From assembly GCA_002351725.1 (NCBI GenBank), contig DEHD01000038.1, positions 7,311-41,445 on the forward strand: a stretch of 34,135 nt of DNA, given 5' to 3'. The notes beneath the pieces are model-generated. The model was not told the DNA's origin, did no database searches, and worked only from the letters and a program-made list of their open reading frames with translations. Both the position numbers and the translations under genes were made by a program. Each line of letters starts with the position of its first letter. The first letter of the stretch is position 1. This document shows positions 22,601-30,982 of this stretch, in pieces. Source of the stretch: Prevotella sp. UBA2809. GTDB taxonomy: Bacteria; Bacteroidota; Bacteroidia; Bacteroidales; Bacteroidaceae.

Positions 22601-23761
22601 TTACAACTCATCGCTCATATAGCCCTTGGGCAAACGGCGACAGTTATACTGCGATGCCATAATCTCGCCATAGGCACCAGCTGATCGGATGGCCATCAAA
22701 TCGCCACGCTTTGCCTTGTTAAGGTCAATCTGCTTGGCAAACACATCGGTGCTCTCGCAGATAGGACCTACTACATCGTAGGTCTCGGGCTCAGCGTCGC
22801 TGGTGATGTTCTCAATCTTGTGGTAAGCCTGATAGAGGGCGGGACGGATAAGGTCGGTGAATCCGGCATCGACAATGGCGAACTTCTTAACGGCGCCCTC
22901 CTTTATATATAAGGTACGCGTGATAAGAGAGCCGCACTGAGCCACAACGGCACGACCCAGCTCGAAGTGCAGAGTCTGACCGGGTTGCAGCTTAAGCTTC
23001 TTGGCGTAAGTGTCGAAGTAGGCCTTGAAATCGGGGATGGGCACACGGTTGGGGTGCGAATAGTCGATACCAAGACCGCCGCCCACGTTGATGTGCTCAA
23101 CACGTATGCGGTGGCTGATGAGCTCCTGCTGCAACTCGTTTACGCGATTGCAGAGAGCCTCAAAGTCGCCCATGTCGAGAATCTGTGAGCCGATGTGGAA
23201 GTGCAGACCTACGAACTTTACGTTAGCAAGCTCTTCGGCCTTGCGGATTACCGTAACCATATCGCGCATGGCGATACCAAACTTGTTCTCGGCCAAACCA
23301 GTGGTGATGTTGGCGTGGGTGTGGGCACCTACGTTGGGGTTAAGGCGGAAGGCTACGCGAGCCACCTTGCCCTTAGCTGCTGCCAGCTCGTTAATCACCT
23401 CGAGTTCGGGAATGCTTTCTACATTGAAGCAGAAAATGTCGTTATCGAGGCCAAGATTGATTTCCCAATCACTCTTGCCTACACCTGCATAAACAATCTT
23501 ATTATTTGGGAAGCCCGCCTTGAGCGATGCTTCAATCTCGCCGCCACTAACGCAATCGGCTCCAAGACCAGCCTCGCGGATAATGCGGAGCACACGAGGA
23601 TTAGCGTTGGCCTTAATGGCATAGTGTACCACAAAGCCCTCGTGCTTGCTTGCCTCCTCGTTGATGGTCTTCAGAGTCTGGCGCAATAGTTCGGCGTCAT
23701 AGTAGTAGAAGGGAGTCTCTATCGACTCAAACTTCTCTACTGGGAAAATTCCTTTTGTCAT
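22601..23761 (-). CDS. lysA: Diaminopimelate decarboxylase
   Basis: This 386-residue PLP enzyme decarboxylates meso-diaminopimelate to L-lysine. The PLP lysine is in HYAIKANANP (K50); GGGLGIDYSHP binds the cofactor phosphate; HFELGRAVVAQCG and CESTDVF are the substrate-binding segments. The usual EPGR reads ELGR here. It follows lysC 40 bp downstream in the same direction, so the first and last steps of lysine synthesis lie together. The length is normal for this family. Confidence 0.93.
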   Translation of the reverse strand: MTKGIFPVEKFESIETPFYYYDAELLRQTLKTINEEASKHEGFVVHYAIKANANPRVLRIIREAGLGADCVSGGEIEASLKAGFPNNKIVYAGVGKSDWEINLGLDNDIFCFNVESIPELEVINELAAAKGKVARVAFRLNPNVGAHTHANITTGLAENKFGIAMRDMVTVIRKAEELANVKFVGLHFHIGSQILDMGDFEALCNRVNELQQELISHRIRVEHINVGGGLGIDYSHPNRVPIPDFKAYFDTYAKKLKLQPGQTLHFELGRAVVAQCGSLITRTLYIKEGAVKKFAIVDAGFTDLIRPALYQAYHKIENITSDAEPETYDVVGPICESTDVFAKQIDLNKAKRGDLMAIRSAGAYGEIMASQYNCRRLPKGYMSDEL

Positions 23762-23801
23762 GTGTTAGTTCTTTTTGTAAACACGTCTCCTTGTCTCCTT
23801 A

Positions 23802-25118
23802 TTACTTGAAAATTGTGTCGCTAAGCTTCTGGAGCGCACGCTTCTTGTCTTCCTCGCGGATAAGGAACGAGATGTTGTAATTAGAACCTCCGTAGCTAAC
23901 CATTCGTACGGGGATATCCTTAAGCGCATCGAGTGCGATGGTCTCGAAACCTACGTTGCTCCAATCAAGGTCACCCACTACGCAGATGATACACATGTTG
24001 GTATCAACAGTAACGGTACCGTACTTCTTGAGCTCGTCAACAATCTCGCCCAGATGTGCTGAGTTGTCGATACTCATTGATACGCCAACCTCTGATGTAC
24101 AAACCATATCGATAGGAGTCTGGTAGCTCTCGAAAATCTCGAATACCTTACGCAGGAATCCTGTGGCAAGCAGCATGCGGCTCGACTTGATCTTGATGGC
24201 TGTGATGTTGTCCTTAGCGGCGATGGCCTTAATCTTTCCGTACTCGGTCTTGTTGCTGATGGTGGTTCCCTCTGCATCAGGATCCATAGTGTTCAACAAG
24301 CGAACAGGGATGCCTGCATACTTAGCTGGCTGAACGCATGTGGGGTGCAGAATCTTTGCTCCGAAGTAAGCCAGCTCGGCAGCCTCCTCGAAGTGCAGCT
24401 GGTGTACGGGCTCGGTGCCATCAACCACGCGTGGGTCGTTGTTGTGCATACCGTCGATATCGGTCCAGATCTGAATCTCATCGGCAGCGATAGCAGCACC
24501 GATGAGCGAAGCGGTATAGTCGCTACCTCCACGCTGCAGGTTGTCGATCTCGCCGTAAGCATTGCGGCAGATGAAACCCTGAGTGAGGTAAACCTGTGCT
24601 CCCTCGTTCTCCTTCATCAGAGCGGCCAGCTTCTCCTTGATGTAAACAGGATCGGGCTCGGCATTCTTATCGGTGCGCATAAAGTCGAGAGCGTTGAGCA
24701 GAACGGCCTTGATGCCGATCTCGTTCATGTAGTTAACCACCATGTTGGTAGAGATAATCTCGCCCTGAGCCACGATGCTCTTCTCCTCGAAAGAAGTAAA
24801 GAGCTCCTTGGTGAACGAACGCAGGTAGTCGAACTCGCCCTTCAGGAACTCGCGTGTAGCGGCCTTGGTCTCGGCTTTGGTGTACAGCTCGTCAACATGC
24901 TTGTCGTACTTCTGCTCCAAGCGGTTGATAACCTCGTTAGCGCCATCGGGATTTTTCTTATAGAGATAGTCTGAAATCTCTACAAGACTGTTTGTGGTGC
25001 CCGACATAGCTGAGAGCACAACGAAAACGGGTTCGTTAAACTTGGTGACAAGTGCAGTCACCTCCTTCATTCTCTGTGGGGTGCCGACGGATGTTCCGCC
25101 GAATTTCATTACTTTCAT
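23802..25118 (-). CDS. lysC: Aspartate kinase (monofunctional)
   Basis: This 438-residue enzyme phosphorylates aspartate at the entry to lysine, threonine and methionine synthesis. KFGGTSVG (residues 5-12) and QGFICRNAYGEIDNLQRGGSD-type sequence mark the kinase domain; C-terminal ACT domains (about 300-438, with MVCTSEVGVSMSID and VRMVSYGGSNYNISFL) are the feedback-sensing part. No homoserine dehydrogenase is fused. It is transcribed ahead of lysA. A separate bifunctional copy may exist elsewhere in the genome but is not in this window. Confidence 0.93.
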   Translation of the reverse strand: MKVMKFGGTSVGTPQRMKEVTALVTKFNEPVFVVLSAMSGTTNSLVEISDYLYKKNPDGANEVINRLEQKYDKHVDELYTKAETKAATREFLKGEFDYLRSFTKELFTSFEEKSIVAQGEIISTNMVVNYMNEIGIKAVLLNALDFMRTDKNAEPDPVYIKEKLAALMKENEGAQVYLTQGFICRNAYGEIDNLQRGGSDYTASLIGAAIAADEIQIWTDIDGMHNNDPRVVDGTEPVHQLHFEEAAELAYFGAKILHPTCVQPAKYAGIPVRLLNTMDPDAEGTTISNKTEYGKIKAIAAKDNITAIKIKSSRMLLATGFLRKVFEIFESYQTPIDMVCTSEVGVSMSIDNSAHLGEIVDELKKYGTVTVDTNMCIICVVGDLDWSNVGFETIALDALKDIPVRMVSYGGSNYNISFLIREEDKKRALQKLSDTIFK

Positions 25119-25142
25119 ATGCCTTGATTTAAATTTTTTACC

Positions 25143-25173
25143 TTTTCACTTTTTCACTCTTTCACTCTTTCAC
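25143..25173. repeat. Tandem repeat of 8-bp unit TCTTTCAC at the ftsE 3' end
   Basis: Units TTTTTCAC, TCTTTCAC and TCTTTCAC (25150-25173) follow a partial TTTTCAC. The array overlaps the end of ftsE (stop at 25162-25164), so the last residues of FtsE (VKE) and its stop codon are encoded by the repeat. Confidence 0.75.
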
Positions 25174-25869
25174 CTCTTCGGCCTTTGGCTCCGCCTTGCG
25201 GATAACCACTTGTTCCATCTTGCCATCCTGGCATTGGAACGCCTTGCCTGGATACTTGTTCACCAGCGAGATGTTGTGGGTAGACATGATTACTGCAGTG
25301 CCTTTGTCGGCGATGCTCTTAAGCAGCTGCATAATATTGTCGGCCGTCTCCTTGTCGAGATTACCTGTTGGCTCGTCGGCAATGATAATCTGAGGCTGGT
25401 TGAGTATAGAACGGGCGATGGCAACACGCTGCTGCTCGCCACCCGAAAGCTCATTTGGCATCTTATCAGCCTTATCCTCAAGACCAACCATCGAAAGAAC
25501 CTCTGCGATGCGGTCGTTGCGGCGCTCCTTGTCGCGCCATCCTGTGGCCTTGAGCACAAATTCTAGATTCTTGTAGACCGTGCGGTCGCCAAGCAACTGG
25601 AAGTCCTGAAACACTACTCCCACCTCGCGTCGCAAGTCGGGAATCTGCTTGCGGCGGATGGTAAGCAGGTCGTAGTCAAGAACCGTTGCCTCGTCGGCCT
25701 CGTCGATATCAAGGTCGCAATAGATGGTCTTGAGCAGTGTGCTCTTTCCTGATCCTACACGGCCGATTATATACACCATCTCGCCTTCGTCTACCTCGAA
25801 GTTCACACCATGCAGCACCTCAATGCCGTGCCTCTGGTAAATATTCGCGTTCTTATAATTAATCAGCAT
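25162..25869 (-). CDS. ftsE: Cell division ABC-type ATPase FtsE
   Basis: This is a 235-residue ABC ATPase. Walker A GRVGSGKST (36-44), Q-loop VFQDFQLL (about 86-93), signature LSGGEQQR (141-148) and Walker B IIIADEP (161-167) are all intact. With FtsX it activates cell-wall hydrolases at the septum. FtsE assignment rests on close similarity of the N-terminal pattern (YKNANIYQ, VLHGVNFEVDEGE) and PTGNLDKETADNIM; LolD-type ATPases are the alternative. No ftsX is adjacent in this window. The acidic and lysine-rich C-terminal tail is partly repeat-encoded. Confidence 0.85.
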   Translation of the reverse strand: MLINYKNANIYQRHGIEVLHGVNFEVDEGEMVYIIGRVGSGKSTLLKTIYCDLDIDEADEATVLDYDLLTIRRKQIPDLRREVGVVFQDFQLLGDRTVYKNLEFVLKATGWRDKERRNDRIAEVLSMVGLEDKADKMPNELSGGEQQRVAIARSILNQPQIIIADEPTGNLDKETADNIMQLLKSIADKGTAVIMSTHNISLVNKYPGKAFQCQDGKMEQVVIRKAEPKAEEVKE

Positions 25870-25885
25870 TCTGTTTCTATTTTTT

Positions 25886-25958
25886 GCAACGGACTACAGG
25901 ACTTTACGACTTTTTTCTTATTTTGATAATCAGTCCTTTTAGTCCTGTTGTCCGTTGC
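25886..25958. repeat. Intergenic inverted repeat, 18-bp arms
   Basis: GCAACGGAC TA CAGGACT (25886-25903) is the reverse complement of AGTCCTG TT GTCCGTTGC (25941-25958) at 16 of 18 positions, with a 37-nt loop. It fills the spacer between hisIE and ftsE. No T-run follows the stem on the minus strand, so it is not a standard intrinsic terminator. Confidence 0.75.
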
Positions 25959-25966
25959 TATATTAA

Positions 25967-26611
25967 CTATTTCATCTTTCCGGCGGCTTTGGCTTCGCGG
26001 CGCTGCTTGTCCCAATTTGGGTCGTGGCGCTTGTGCAGCTCATCGGCTACCTGCTCTATACGCAAACCCTTGCTTGCCAGCAGTACGGTGAGGTGATACA
26101 GCAGATCGCTTGCCTCGTAGATAAGGTGCTCATCGGTACCGTTGGTGGCCTCGATAACTGTTTCGAGAGCCTCCTCGCCAACCTTCTGGGCTATCTTGTT
26201 GATACCATCCTTGAAGAGCTTGGTGGTGTAGCTGCCCTCGGGCATCTGCTCGTGGCGCATATTGATAAAGTCCTGCAGCTCTGTGAGGAATGTCACTCCG
26301 CTATTGTTCTCCTCGCCCCAGCAGGTGTCGGTACCTGTGTGGCATGTTGGACCATCGGGGGTTGCCTTTACAAGCAGAGTATCGTTGTCGCAATCAACCA
26401 TAATGTCAACCAGATGCAGGAAGTTTCCGCTGGTCTCGCCTTTAGTCCAAAGGCAGTTACGACTGCGACTCCAGAAGGTTACCTTGCCCGTCTTGATGGT
26501 CTTATCGTAGGCCTCCTGATTCATGTAGCCAAGCATCAGTACGTTCTTGGTCTTGGCATCCTGTATGATAGCGGGAACAAGTCCACCGCTCTTTTCAAAA
26601 TCTATCTTCAT
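25967..26611 (-). CDS. hisIE: Bifunctional phosphoribosyl-AMP cyclohydrolase/phosphoribosyl-ATP pyrophosphatase
   Basis: This 214-residue fusion carries out steps 2 and 3 of histidine synthesis. The HisI part (about 1-110) contains FWSRSRNCLWTKGETSGNFL and the metal-binding CHTGTDTCWGEE; the HisE part (about 115-205) contains SYTTKLFKDGINKIAQKVGE and ETVIEATNG. It is the last gene of the hisH-hisA-hisF-hisIE run, 19 bp after hisF. Length and domain order match the usual Bacteroidales fusion. Confidence 0.95.
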   Translation of the reverse strand: MKIDFEKSGGLVPAIIQDAKTKNVLMLGYMNQEAYDKTIKTGKVTFWSRSRNCLWTKGETSGNFLHLVDIMVDCDNDTLLVKATPDGPTCHTGTDTCWGEENNSGVTFLTELQDFINMRHEQMPEGSYTTKLFKDGINKIAQKVGEEALETVIEATNGTDEHLIYEASDLLYHLTVLLASKGLRIEQVADELHKRHDPNWDKQRREAKAAGKMK

Positions 26612-26630
26612 TCCTTTTTATTTTTTGTTG

Positions 26631-27389
26631 CTAAACTCTCACGTTTATGCCTTCGGATTTGAGGTACTGTTTCAGTTCGGGGATGGGAATTTCACCAAAG
26701 TGGAACACACTTGCGGCGAGAGCGGCATCAGAGTGGCCCTCGATGAATGTGTCGCGGAAGTGCTCCTTCTTTCCAGCTCCACCACTTGCGATGATGGGGA
26801 TAGAGAGATTGTCGGCAAGCTCGCGAAGTGCCTCGTTGGCATAACCCTCTTTCACTCCGTCGTGATCCATCGATGTGAAAAGAATCTCGCCGGCACCGCG
26901 CTCCTGAGCCTCGTGAGCCCACTCAAACAGGCCGCGCTCGGTACGCTCGCGACCACCCTTAAGGTAGCAGTGCCAACCGTCGGCATCAAATCGGGCATCG
27001 ATGGCACACACGCATACCTGAGAGCCAAAGCGGTTGGTTATCTCGTCGATAAGCTCAGGGCGGCGTATTGCTGCACTATTCACGCTCACCTTGTCGGCTC
27101 CCGCATACAGCAAGCGCTCAACATCGGCAAGCTCGTTTATTCCTCCGCCCACGGTGAAGGGGATGTTTATCTCCTGAGCCACACGCGTTACCATATCGGT
27201 AAACGTCTTGCGACCTTCGAAGCTGGCTGTGATGTCGAGAAAGCACAATTCGTCGGCACCTTGCTCGCTGTAGGCTTTTCCCAGAGCTACCGGGTCGCCG
27301 GCTGAGCGGAGGTTAACGAAGTTGGTGCCCTTTACGGTCTCACCATCCTTCACATCCAGGCAGGGTATTATTCTTTTTGCTAAACTCAT
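26631..27389 (-). CDS. hisF: Imidazole glycerol phosphate synthase cyclase subunit
   Basis: This 252-residue TIM barrel, with HisH, makes imidazole glycerol phosphate and AICAR. MSLAKRIIPCLDVKDG places the catalytic Asp at D12; later phosphate loops include TVGGGINEL and IIASGGAGKKEHF. The frame is open further upstream to 27431, but that would overlap hisA and add a non-homologous leader, so ATG 27389 is chosen, 4 bp after hisA. Confidence 0.95.
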   Translation of the reverse strand: MSLAKRIIPCLDVKDGETVKGTNFVNLRSAGDPVALGKAYSEQGADELCFLDITASFEGRKTFTDMVTRVAQEINIPFTVGGGINELADVERLLYAGADKVSVNSAAIRRPELIDEITNRFGSQVCVCAIDARFDADGWHCYLKGGRERTERGLFEWAHEAQERGAGEILFTSMDHDGVKEGYANEALRELADNLSIPIIASGGAGKKEHFRDTFIEGHSDAALAASVFHFGEIPIPELKQYLKSEGINVRV

Positions 27390-27393
27390 TTTC

Positions 27394-28125
27394 TTAGTTG
27401 TTCTTTTGTCCGGCTCTCCACAAGTCTTCAAGGTCTATTCTACCTTCGTAGATGGCCTTTCCGAAGACTACGGCAGGTATTCCTGCCTTGTCGAGGGCTC
27501 TGATGTCGTCAATCGATGATACACCTCCGCTAGCGATGAGATGCAGTCCGGGGTAGGTGTTCAGTACTTCGCGATAGAGGTCGATGGCGGGGCCACCCAG
27601 TGTGCCGTCTTTAGAAATCTCTGTACACAGCACGCTCTTTACACCTGCATCTACGTATTTCTTAAGGAATGGAAGCAGGTCTTCGGTAGAATCCTCTTTC
27701 CATCCGTTGATGCTTATCTTTCCGTTGCGCACGTCGGCACCAAGTACCACGCGGTCTGGTCCATACTTCTGCAACCACCATGTGAACAGCTGCGGATGGG
27801 TTACGGCTACCGAGCCGATTGTTACCATCTGGGCTCCAGCCTGAAAAGCTGCATCAACGTCTTCATGACTTTTGATGCCTCCTCCAAAGTCGACTGTAAG
27901 CTTGGTGTTGCTGGTGATTTCGCGCAGCACGGCGTCGTTAACGATGTGACGTGACTTTGCTCCGTCAAGATCAACCACATGCAGACGGTTGAAGCCTATA
28001 CGTTCAAACTCCTTTGCCATATCTATGGGCTTGCCATAAACAGTCTTCTGGTCGTAATCGCCTTTGGTCAATCTTACACACTGACCGCCGATAATGTCAA
28101 TTGCAGGAATCAGTTCAATTTTCAT
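27394..28125 (-). CDS. hisA: ProFAR isomerase (phosphoribosylformimino-AICAR-P isomerase)
   Basis: This 243-residue TIM barrel catalyses the Amadori rearrangement of ProFAR to PRFAR. IELIPAIDIIGGQCVRL places the catalytic Asp at D10; VDFGGGIKSHEDV and LIASGGVSSIDDI are the two phosphate-binding loops. The start codon overlaps the hisH stop in an ATGA junction, indicating translational coupling. Confidence 0.95.
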   Translation of the reverse strand: MKIELIPAIDIIGGQCVRLTKGDYDQKTVYGKPIDMAKEFERIGFNRLHVVDLDGAKSRHIVNDAVLREITSNTKLTVDFGGGIKSHEDVDAAFQAGAQMVTIGSVAVTHPQLFTWWLQKYGPDRVVLGADVRNGKISINGWKEDSTEDLLPFLKKYVDAGVKSVLCTEISKDGTLGGPAIDLYREVLNTYPGLHLIASGGVSSIDDIRALDKAGIPAVVFGKAIYEGRIDLEDLWRAGQKNN

Positions 28126-28721
28126 AAGTCTAAAAAGTTTTTGAGTATACGTTCGCCCACCTTACCACTCTTTTCGGGGTGGAATTGGCAGGTATAGAAA
28201 TTATCTTTGTGCATAGAGGCCGAGTAGGGCAGAATATAATCTGCTGTTGCGATGGTCTCAGCACAAACCGGTACATAATAAGAGTGCACGAAATATACGT
28301 AAGGGTTCTCGCCTAAATCTTTGAGAATCGGATTAACCTGGGGACCTTTCACCTCTAATCGGTTCCATCCCATGCAGGGCACTTTCTCTTCGTGGCGATG
28401 GGGCTGGAAACGCTTCACCTCGGCATCGAAAATTCCGATGCACTCGGTGTCGCCCTCCTCAGAGTGCTTGCAGAGAAGCTGCTGACCCACACAGATGCCG
28501 AATACGGGCTGCTTGAGGTCGCGGATAAGCAAGTCGAGCTTGCGCGCTTTCAGGTAGTCCATCGCCTCGCCAGCGTGTCCTTGTCCGGGAAACAGCACCT
28601 TATCGGCTTTCTTCAGCAGCTCGGCATCGTCGGTAAGCGTTGGCTCAATGCCCAATCGCTTCAGTGCGTTAACCACCGAATAAATATTTCCTGCGTTATA
28701 TTTTACTATTGCAACATTCAT
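28122..28721 (-). CDS. hisH: Imidazole glycerol phosphate synthase glutaminase subunit
   Basis: This 199-residue class I glutamine amidotransferase supplies ammonia to HisF. FGICVGQQLL holds the nucleophile C77; VHSYYVP and CQFHPEKSG contribute the His and Glu of the triad. A TTG six bases upstream extends the frame, but ATG 28721 (MNVAIVKYNAGN) matches the family start. It is first in the his run and lies 27 bp after purU, across a 7-bp repeat array. Confidence 0.95.
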   Translation of the reverse strand: MNVAIVKYNAGNIYSVVNALKRLGIEPTLTDDAELLKKADKVLFPGQGHAGEAMDYLKARKLDLLIRDLKQPVFGICVGQQLLCKHSEEGDTECIGIFDAEVKRFQPHRHEEKVPCMGWNRLEVKGPQVNPILKDLGENPYVYFVHSYYVPVCAETIATADYILPYSASMHKDNFYTCQFHPEKSGKVGERILKNFLDL

Positions 28722-28722
28722 G

Positions 28723-28750
28723 TTCAATGTTCAATTTTCAATGTTCAATC
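28723..28750. repeat. Tandem repeat of 7-bp unit TTCAATG, four copies
   Basis: TTCAATG, TTCAATT, TTCAATG and TTCAATC run from 28723 to 28750, filling the whole gap between the purU stop and the hisH start and touching both genes. Confidence 0.85.
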
Positions 28751-29612
28751 AACTGAAGATAATCGTCTTGTTCTTATAAGTGAGAATCTTTCGCTGGATG
28801 TGCTTGCTTACAGCGTGGCTGAGCACAATCTTCTCAAGGTCTTTTCCCTTAAGCACAAGGCTCTCGGGGGTGTCCTTATGAGTGATGCGGGTAACATCCT
28901 GCTCGATGATTGGACCGGCATCCAACTCGGCTGTCACATAGTGGCTTGTTGCTCCGATAATCTTCACGCCGCGCTCGTAAGCCTGATGATAAGGCTTGGC
29001 ACCGATGAATGCAGGAAGGAACGAGTGGTGGATGTTGATGATGTGGTGTGGATACTCGGCTATCATCTCGTCGCTGATAATCTGCATGTAGCGAGCCAAT
29101 ACGATAAACGAGATATCCTCCTTCTTAAGCAGCTCCATCTCGGCCTTCTCAACCTCCTCCTTGTTTGAGTGGTCTTTCTTTATGCTCCACACGTAGTAAG
29201 GAATACCGAACTGATCGGCCACATAGCGAAGATCTTCGTGATTTGAAACAATACAGGGGATATCGCAGTTGAACTCGCCCGCCTTCCAGCGTGCCAGCAA
29301 ATCGTACAGACAGTGACTCATCTTCGATACGAAAATGGCCATACGAGGGCGCTTGTCGCTGTAGTACAGGCTGAACTTCATCTGGTAGCGCTGAGCATAG
29401 AGGGTGGTGATGTAGTCGTAAATCTTGTCGCGAGGAATCAGGAATCCTTCCAGTTCCCACTCTATTCGCATAAAAAACATACCATCCACCTTGTCTACAT
29501 ACTGATCAAGGTACACGATATTACCCTTATTGTCGGTGATAAACTTTGTTACTTCCGAAATAATTCCCTGCTGATCGGGGCAGTGCAATAGCAGAATTGC
29601 TGTCGTTTCCAT
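28749..29612 (-). CDS. purU: Formyltetrahydrofolate deformylase
   Basis: This 287-residue enzyme hydrolyses 10-formyltetrahydrofolate to formate and tetrahydrofolate, balancing one-carbon pools and feeding PurT. An N-terminal ACT domain (about 1-80, LLLHCPDQQGIISEVTKFIT) precedes the formyltransferase-fold catalytic part with NIHHSFLPAF and AELDAGPII, which supply the Asn, His and Asp of the active site. It has its own promoter and lies ahead of the his genes, a plausible link because histidine synthesis releases AICAR into purine metabolism. Confidence 0.93.
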   Translation of the reverse strand: METTAILLLHCPDQQGIISEVTKFITDNKGNIVYLDQYVDKVDGMFFMRIEWELEGFLIPRDKIYDYITTLYAQRYQMKFSLYYSDKRPRMAIFVSKMSHCLYDLLARWKAGEFNCDIPCIVSNHEDLRYVADQFGIPYYVWSIKKDHSNKEEVEKAEMELLKKEDISFIVLARYMQIISDEMIAEYPHHIINIHHSFLPAFIGAKPYHQAYERGVKIIGATSHYVTAELDAGPIIEQDVTRITHKDTPESLVLKGKDLEKIVLSHAVSKHIQRKILTYKNKTIIFS

Positions 29613-29647
29613 CTCTTCTAATCTATTTACCTAATAATTTCAAGGCG

Positions 29648-29655
29648 CAAAGATA
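29648..29655 (-). promoter_or_regulatory. Leftward promoter (-7 element) of purU
   Basis: On the minus strand TATCTTTG (29655-29648) matches the consensus and lies 36 bp ahead of the purU ATG. It is divergent from the greA promoter 43 bp away. Confidence 0.6.
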
Positions 29656-29697
29656 CAAAAAAAGAATGTAAAATTGCACAGATTCGGAAAAAAGTGC

Positions 29698-29705
29698 TAA
29701 TTTTG
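29698..29705 (+). promoter_or_regulatory. Promoter (-7 element) of greA
   Basis: TAATTTTG matches TAnnTTTG and lies 30 bp before the greA ATG. Confidence 0.6.
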
Positions 29706-29735
29706 CAGCCGAAATAATAGAATTATTGCATATTT

Positions 29736-30200
29736 ATGGAATATATGTCACAAGAGGGCTGGGATAAGCTCGTAAATGAACTAAAACATCTGGAGAGTGT
29801 AGAACTGCCAGCATGCAAGGATGCCATCTCTGAGGCACGCGATAAAGGCGACCTTAGTGAGAACTTTGAGTATCATGCTGCCAAGCGCGAACAAGGCCGC
29901 TTGTTGAGCCGTATAAGCTTCCTCCAGAAGGTGCTCGAGAATGCCCGCGTAATCAATACCGAACTCCTGGGCAAGGATTGTGTGGGATTGCTTAGCAAGG
30001 TCGAGATGACCAATTTAACTAACAATGCAAAGATGACTTATACCATTGCAAGTCCTCACGAGGCTAATCTGCGCGAGGGTAAGATTTCTATCAAGTCGCC
30101 TATTGCTCAGGCCTTGTTGAATAAGAAGGTTGGCGATGTAGTGGAGGTTCGCGTACCAGCTGGTTTGGTAAAACTACGTATCGAAAGTATAACATTATAA
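29736..30200 (+). CDS. greA: Transcription elongation factor GreA
   Basis: This 154-residue factor rescues backtracked RNA polymerase by stimulating transcript cleavage. The N-terminal coiled coil (about 1-75) carries DLSENFEYHAAKREQG, with the acidic tip residues that enter the polymerase channel; the C-terminal FKBP-like domain follows (IASPHEANLREGKISIKSP, VGDVVEVRVPAG). ATG 29736 gives full length; ATG 29745 is the alternative. It is followed 26 bp later by a dehydrogenase gene in the same direction. Confidence 0.95.
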   Translation: MEYMSQEGWDKLVNELKHLESVELPACKDAISEARDKGDLSENFEYHAAKREQGRLLSRISFLQKVLENARVINTELLGKDCVGLLSKVEMTNLTNNAKMTYTIASPHEANLREGKISIKSPIAQALLNKKVGDVVEVRVPAGLVKLRIESITL

Positions 30201-30226
30201 ACAAATAGTTTTTTAGCACAAAAATT

Positions 30227-30982
30227 ATGAACAAGATTGTTTTGATTACAGGCGCTACCAGCGGTATCGGAATGGCATGCGCCCGCAAGTTTGCCGCTAA
30301 TGGCGACAAGTTGATTCTTACAGGTCGTAACGCAACCCGTTTGAGCGAGATTTCAGGTGAGCTTAAGGCTCAGGGAACCGATGTTTATACACTTAAGTTC
30401 GATGTTCGCAACCGCGAAGCAGCAGTAGAGGCTATCGAGGGACTTCCTGAGGCTTGGAAAAACATCGATGTACTTGTGAACAATGCTGGTCTGGCCCTTG
30501 GCTTGGAGCCTGAATACGAGGGAAGTTTCGACGATTGGGACGGAATGATTGATACCAACATAAAGGGCTTGCTCACAATGACCCGTCTGGTTGTTCCAGG
30601 TATGGTGGCTCGTAATAGCGGACATATTATTAATGTAGGTTCGGTAGCCGGCGATGCTGCCTATGCTGGAGGTAACGTTTACTGCGCCACAAAGGCTGCT
30701 GTAAAGGCTCTTAGCGATGGTCTTCGCATTGATGTGGCTAACACCGCCATCCGCGTAACAAACCTCAAGCCCGGACTTGTTGAGACTAACTTCAGCAATG
30801 TTCGTTTCCACGGCGATAACGAGCGCGCAGCTAACGTATATAAAGGCATACAACCACTAACTGGCGATGATATTGCCGATGTAGCAGTGTATGCCTCAAA
30901 TGCTCCCGCTCACGTCCAGATAGCCGAGGTTCTTATCCTCGCCACTCATCAGGCCAGCGGTAGTGTTATCGTCCGCAAGTAA
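30227..30982 (+). CDS. Short-chain dehydrogenase/reductase, YdfG-like
   Basis: This is a 251-residue Rossmann-fold oxidoreductase. Cofactor motif TGATSGIG (8-15), NNAG segment in VLVNNAGLALGLEP, catalytic Ser in NVGSVAG and the YxxxK pair in YCATK (Y152, K156) are all present. The overall pattern (GRNATRLSEIS early, EVLILATHQASGS late) resembles YdfG-type NADP-dependent 3-hydroxy acid/serine dehydrogenases; the substrate is not certain. Its TAA stop abuts the stop codon of the convergent lipoprotein gene with no base between. Confidence 0.88.
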   Translation: MNKIVLITGATSGIGMACARKFAANGDKLILTGRNATRLSEISGELKAQGTDVYTLKFDVRNREAAVEAIEGLPEAWKNIDVLVNNAGLALGLEPEYEGSFDDWDGMIDTNIKGLLTMTRLVVPGMVARNSGHIINVGSVAGDAAYAGGNVYCATKAAVKALSDGLRIDVANTAIRVTNLKPGLVETNFSNVRFHGDNERAANVYKGIQPLTGDDIADVAVYASNAPAHVQIAEVLILATHQASGSVIVRK

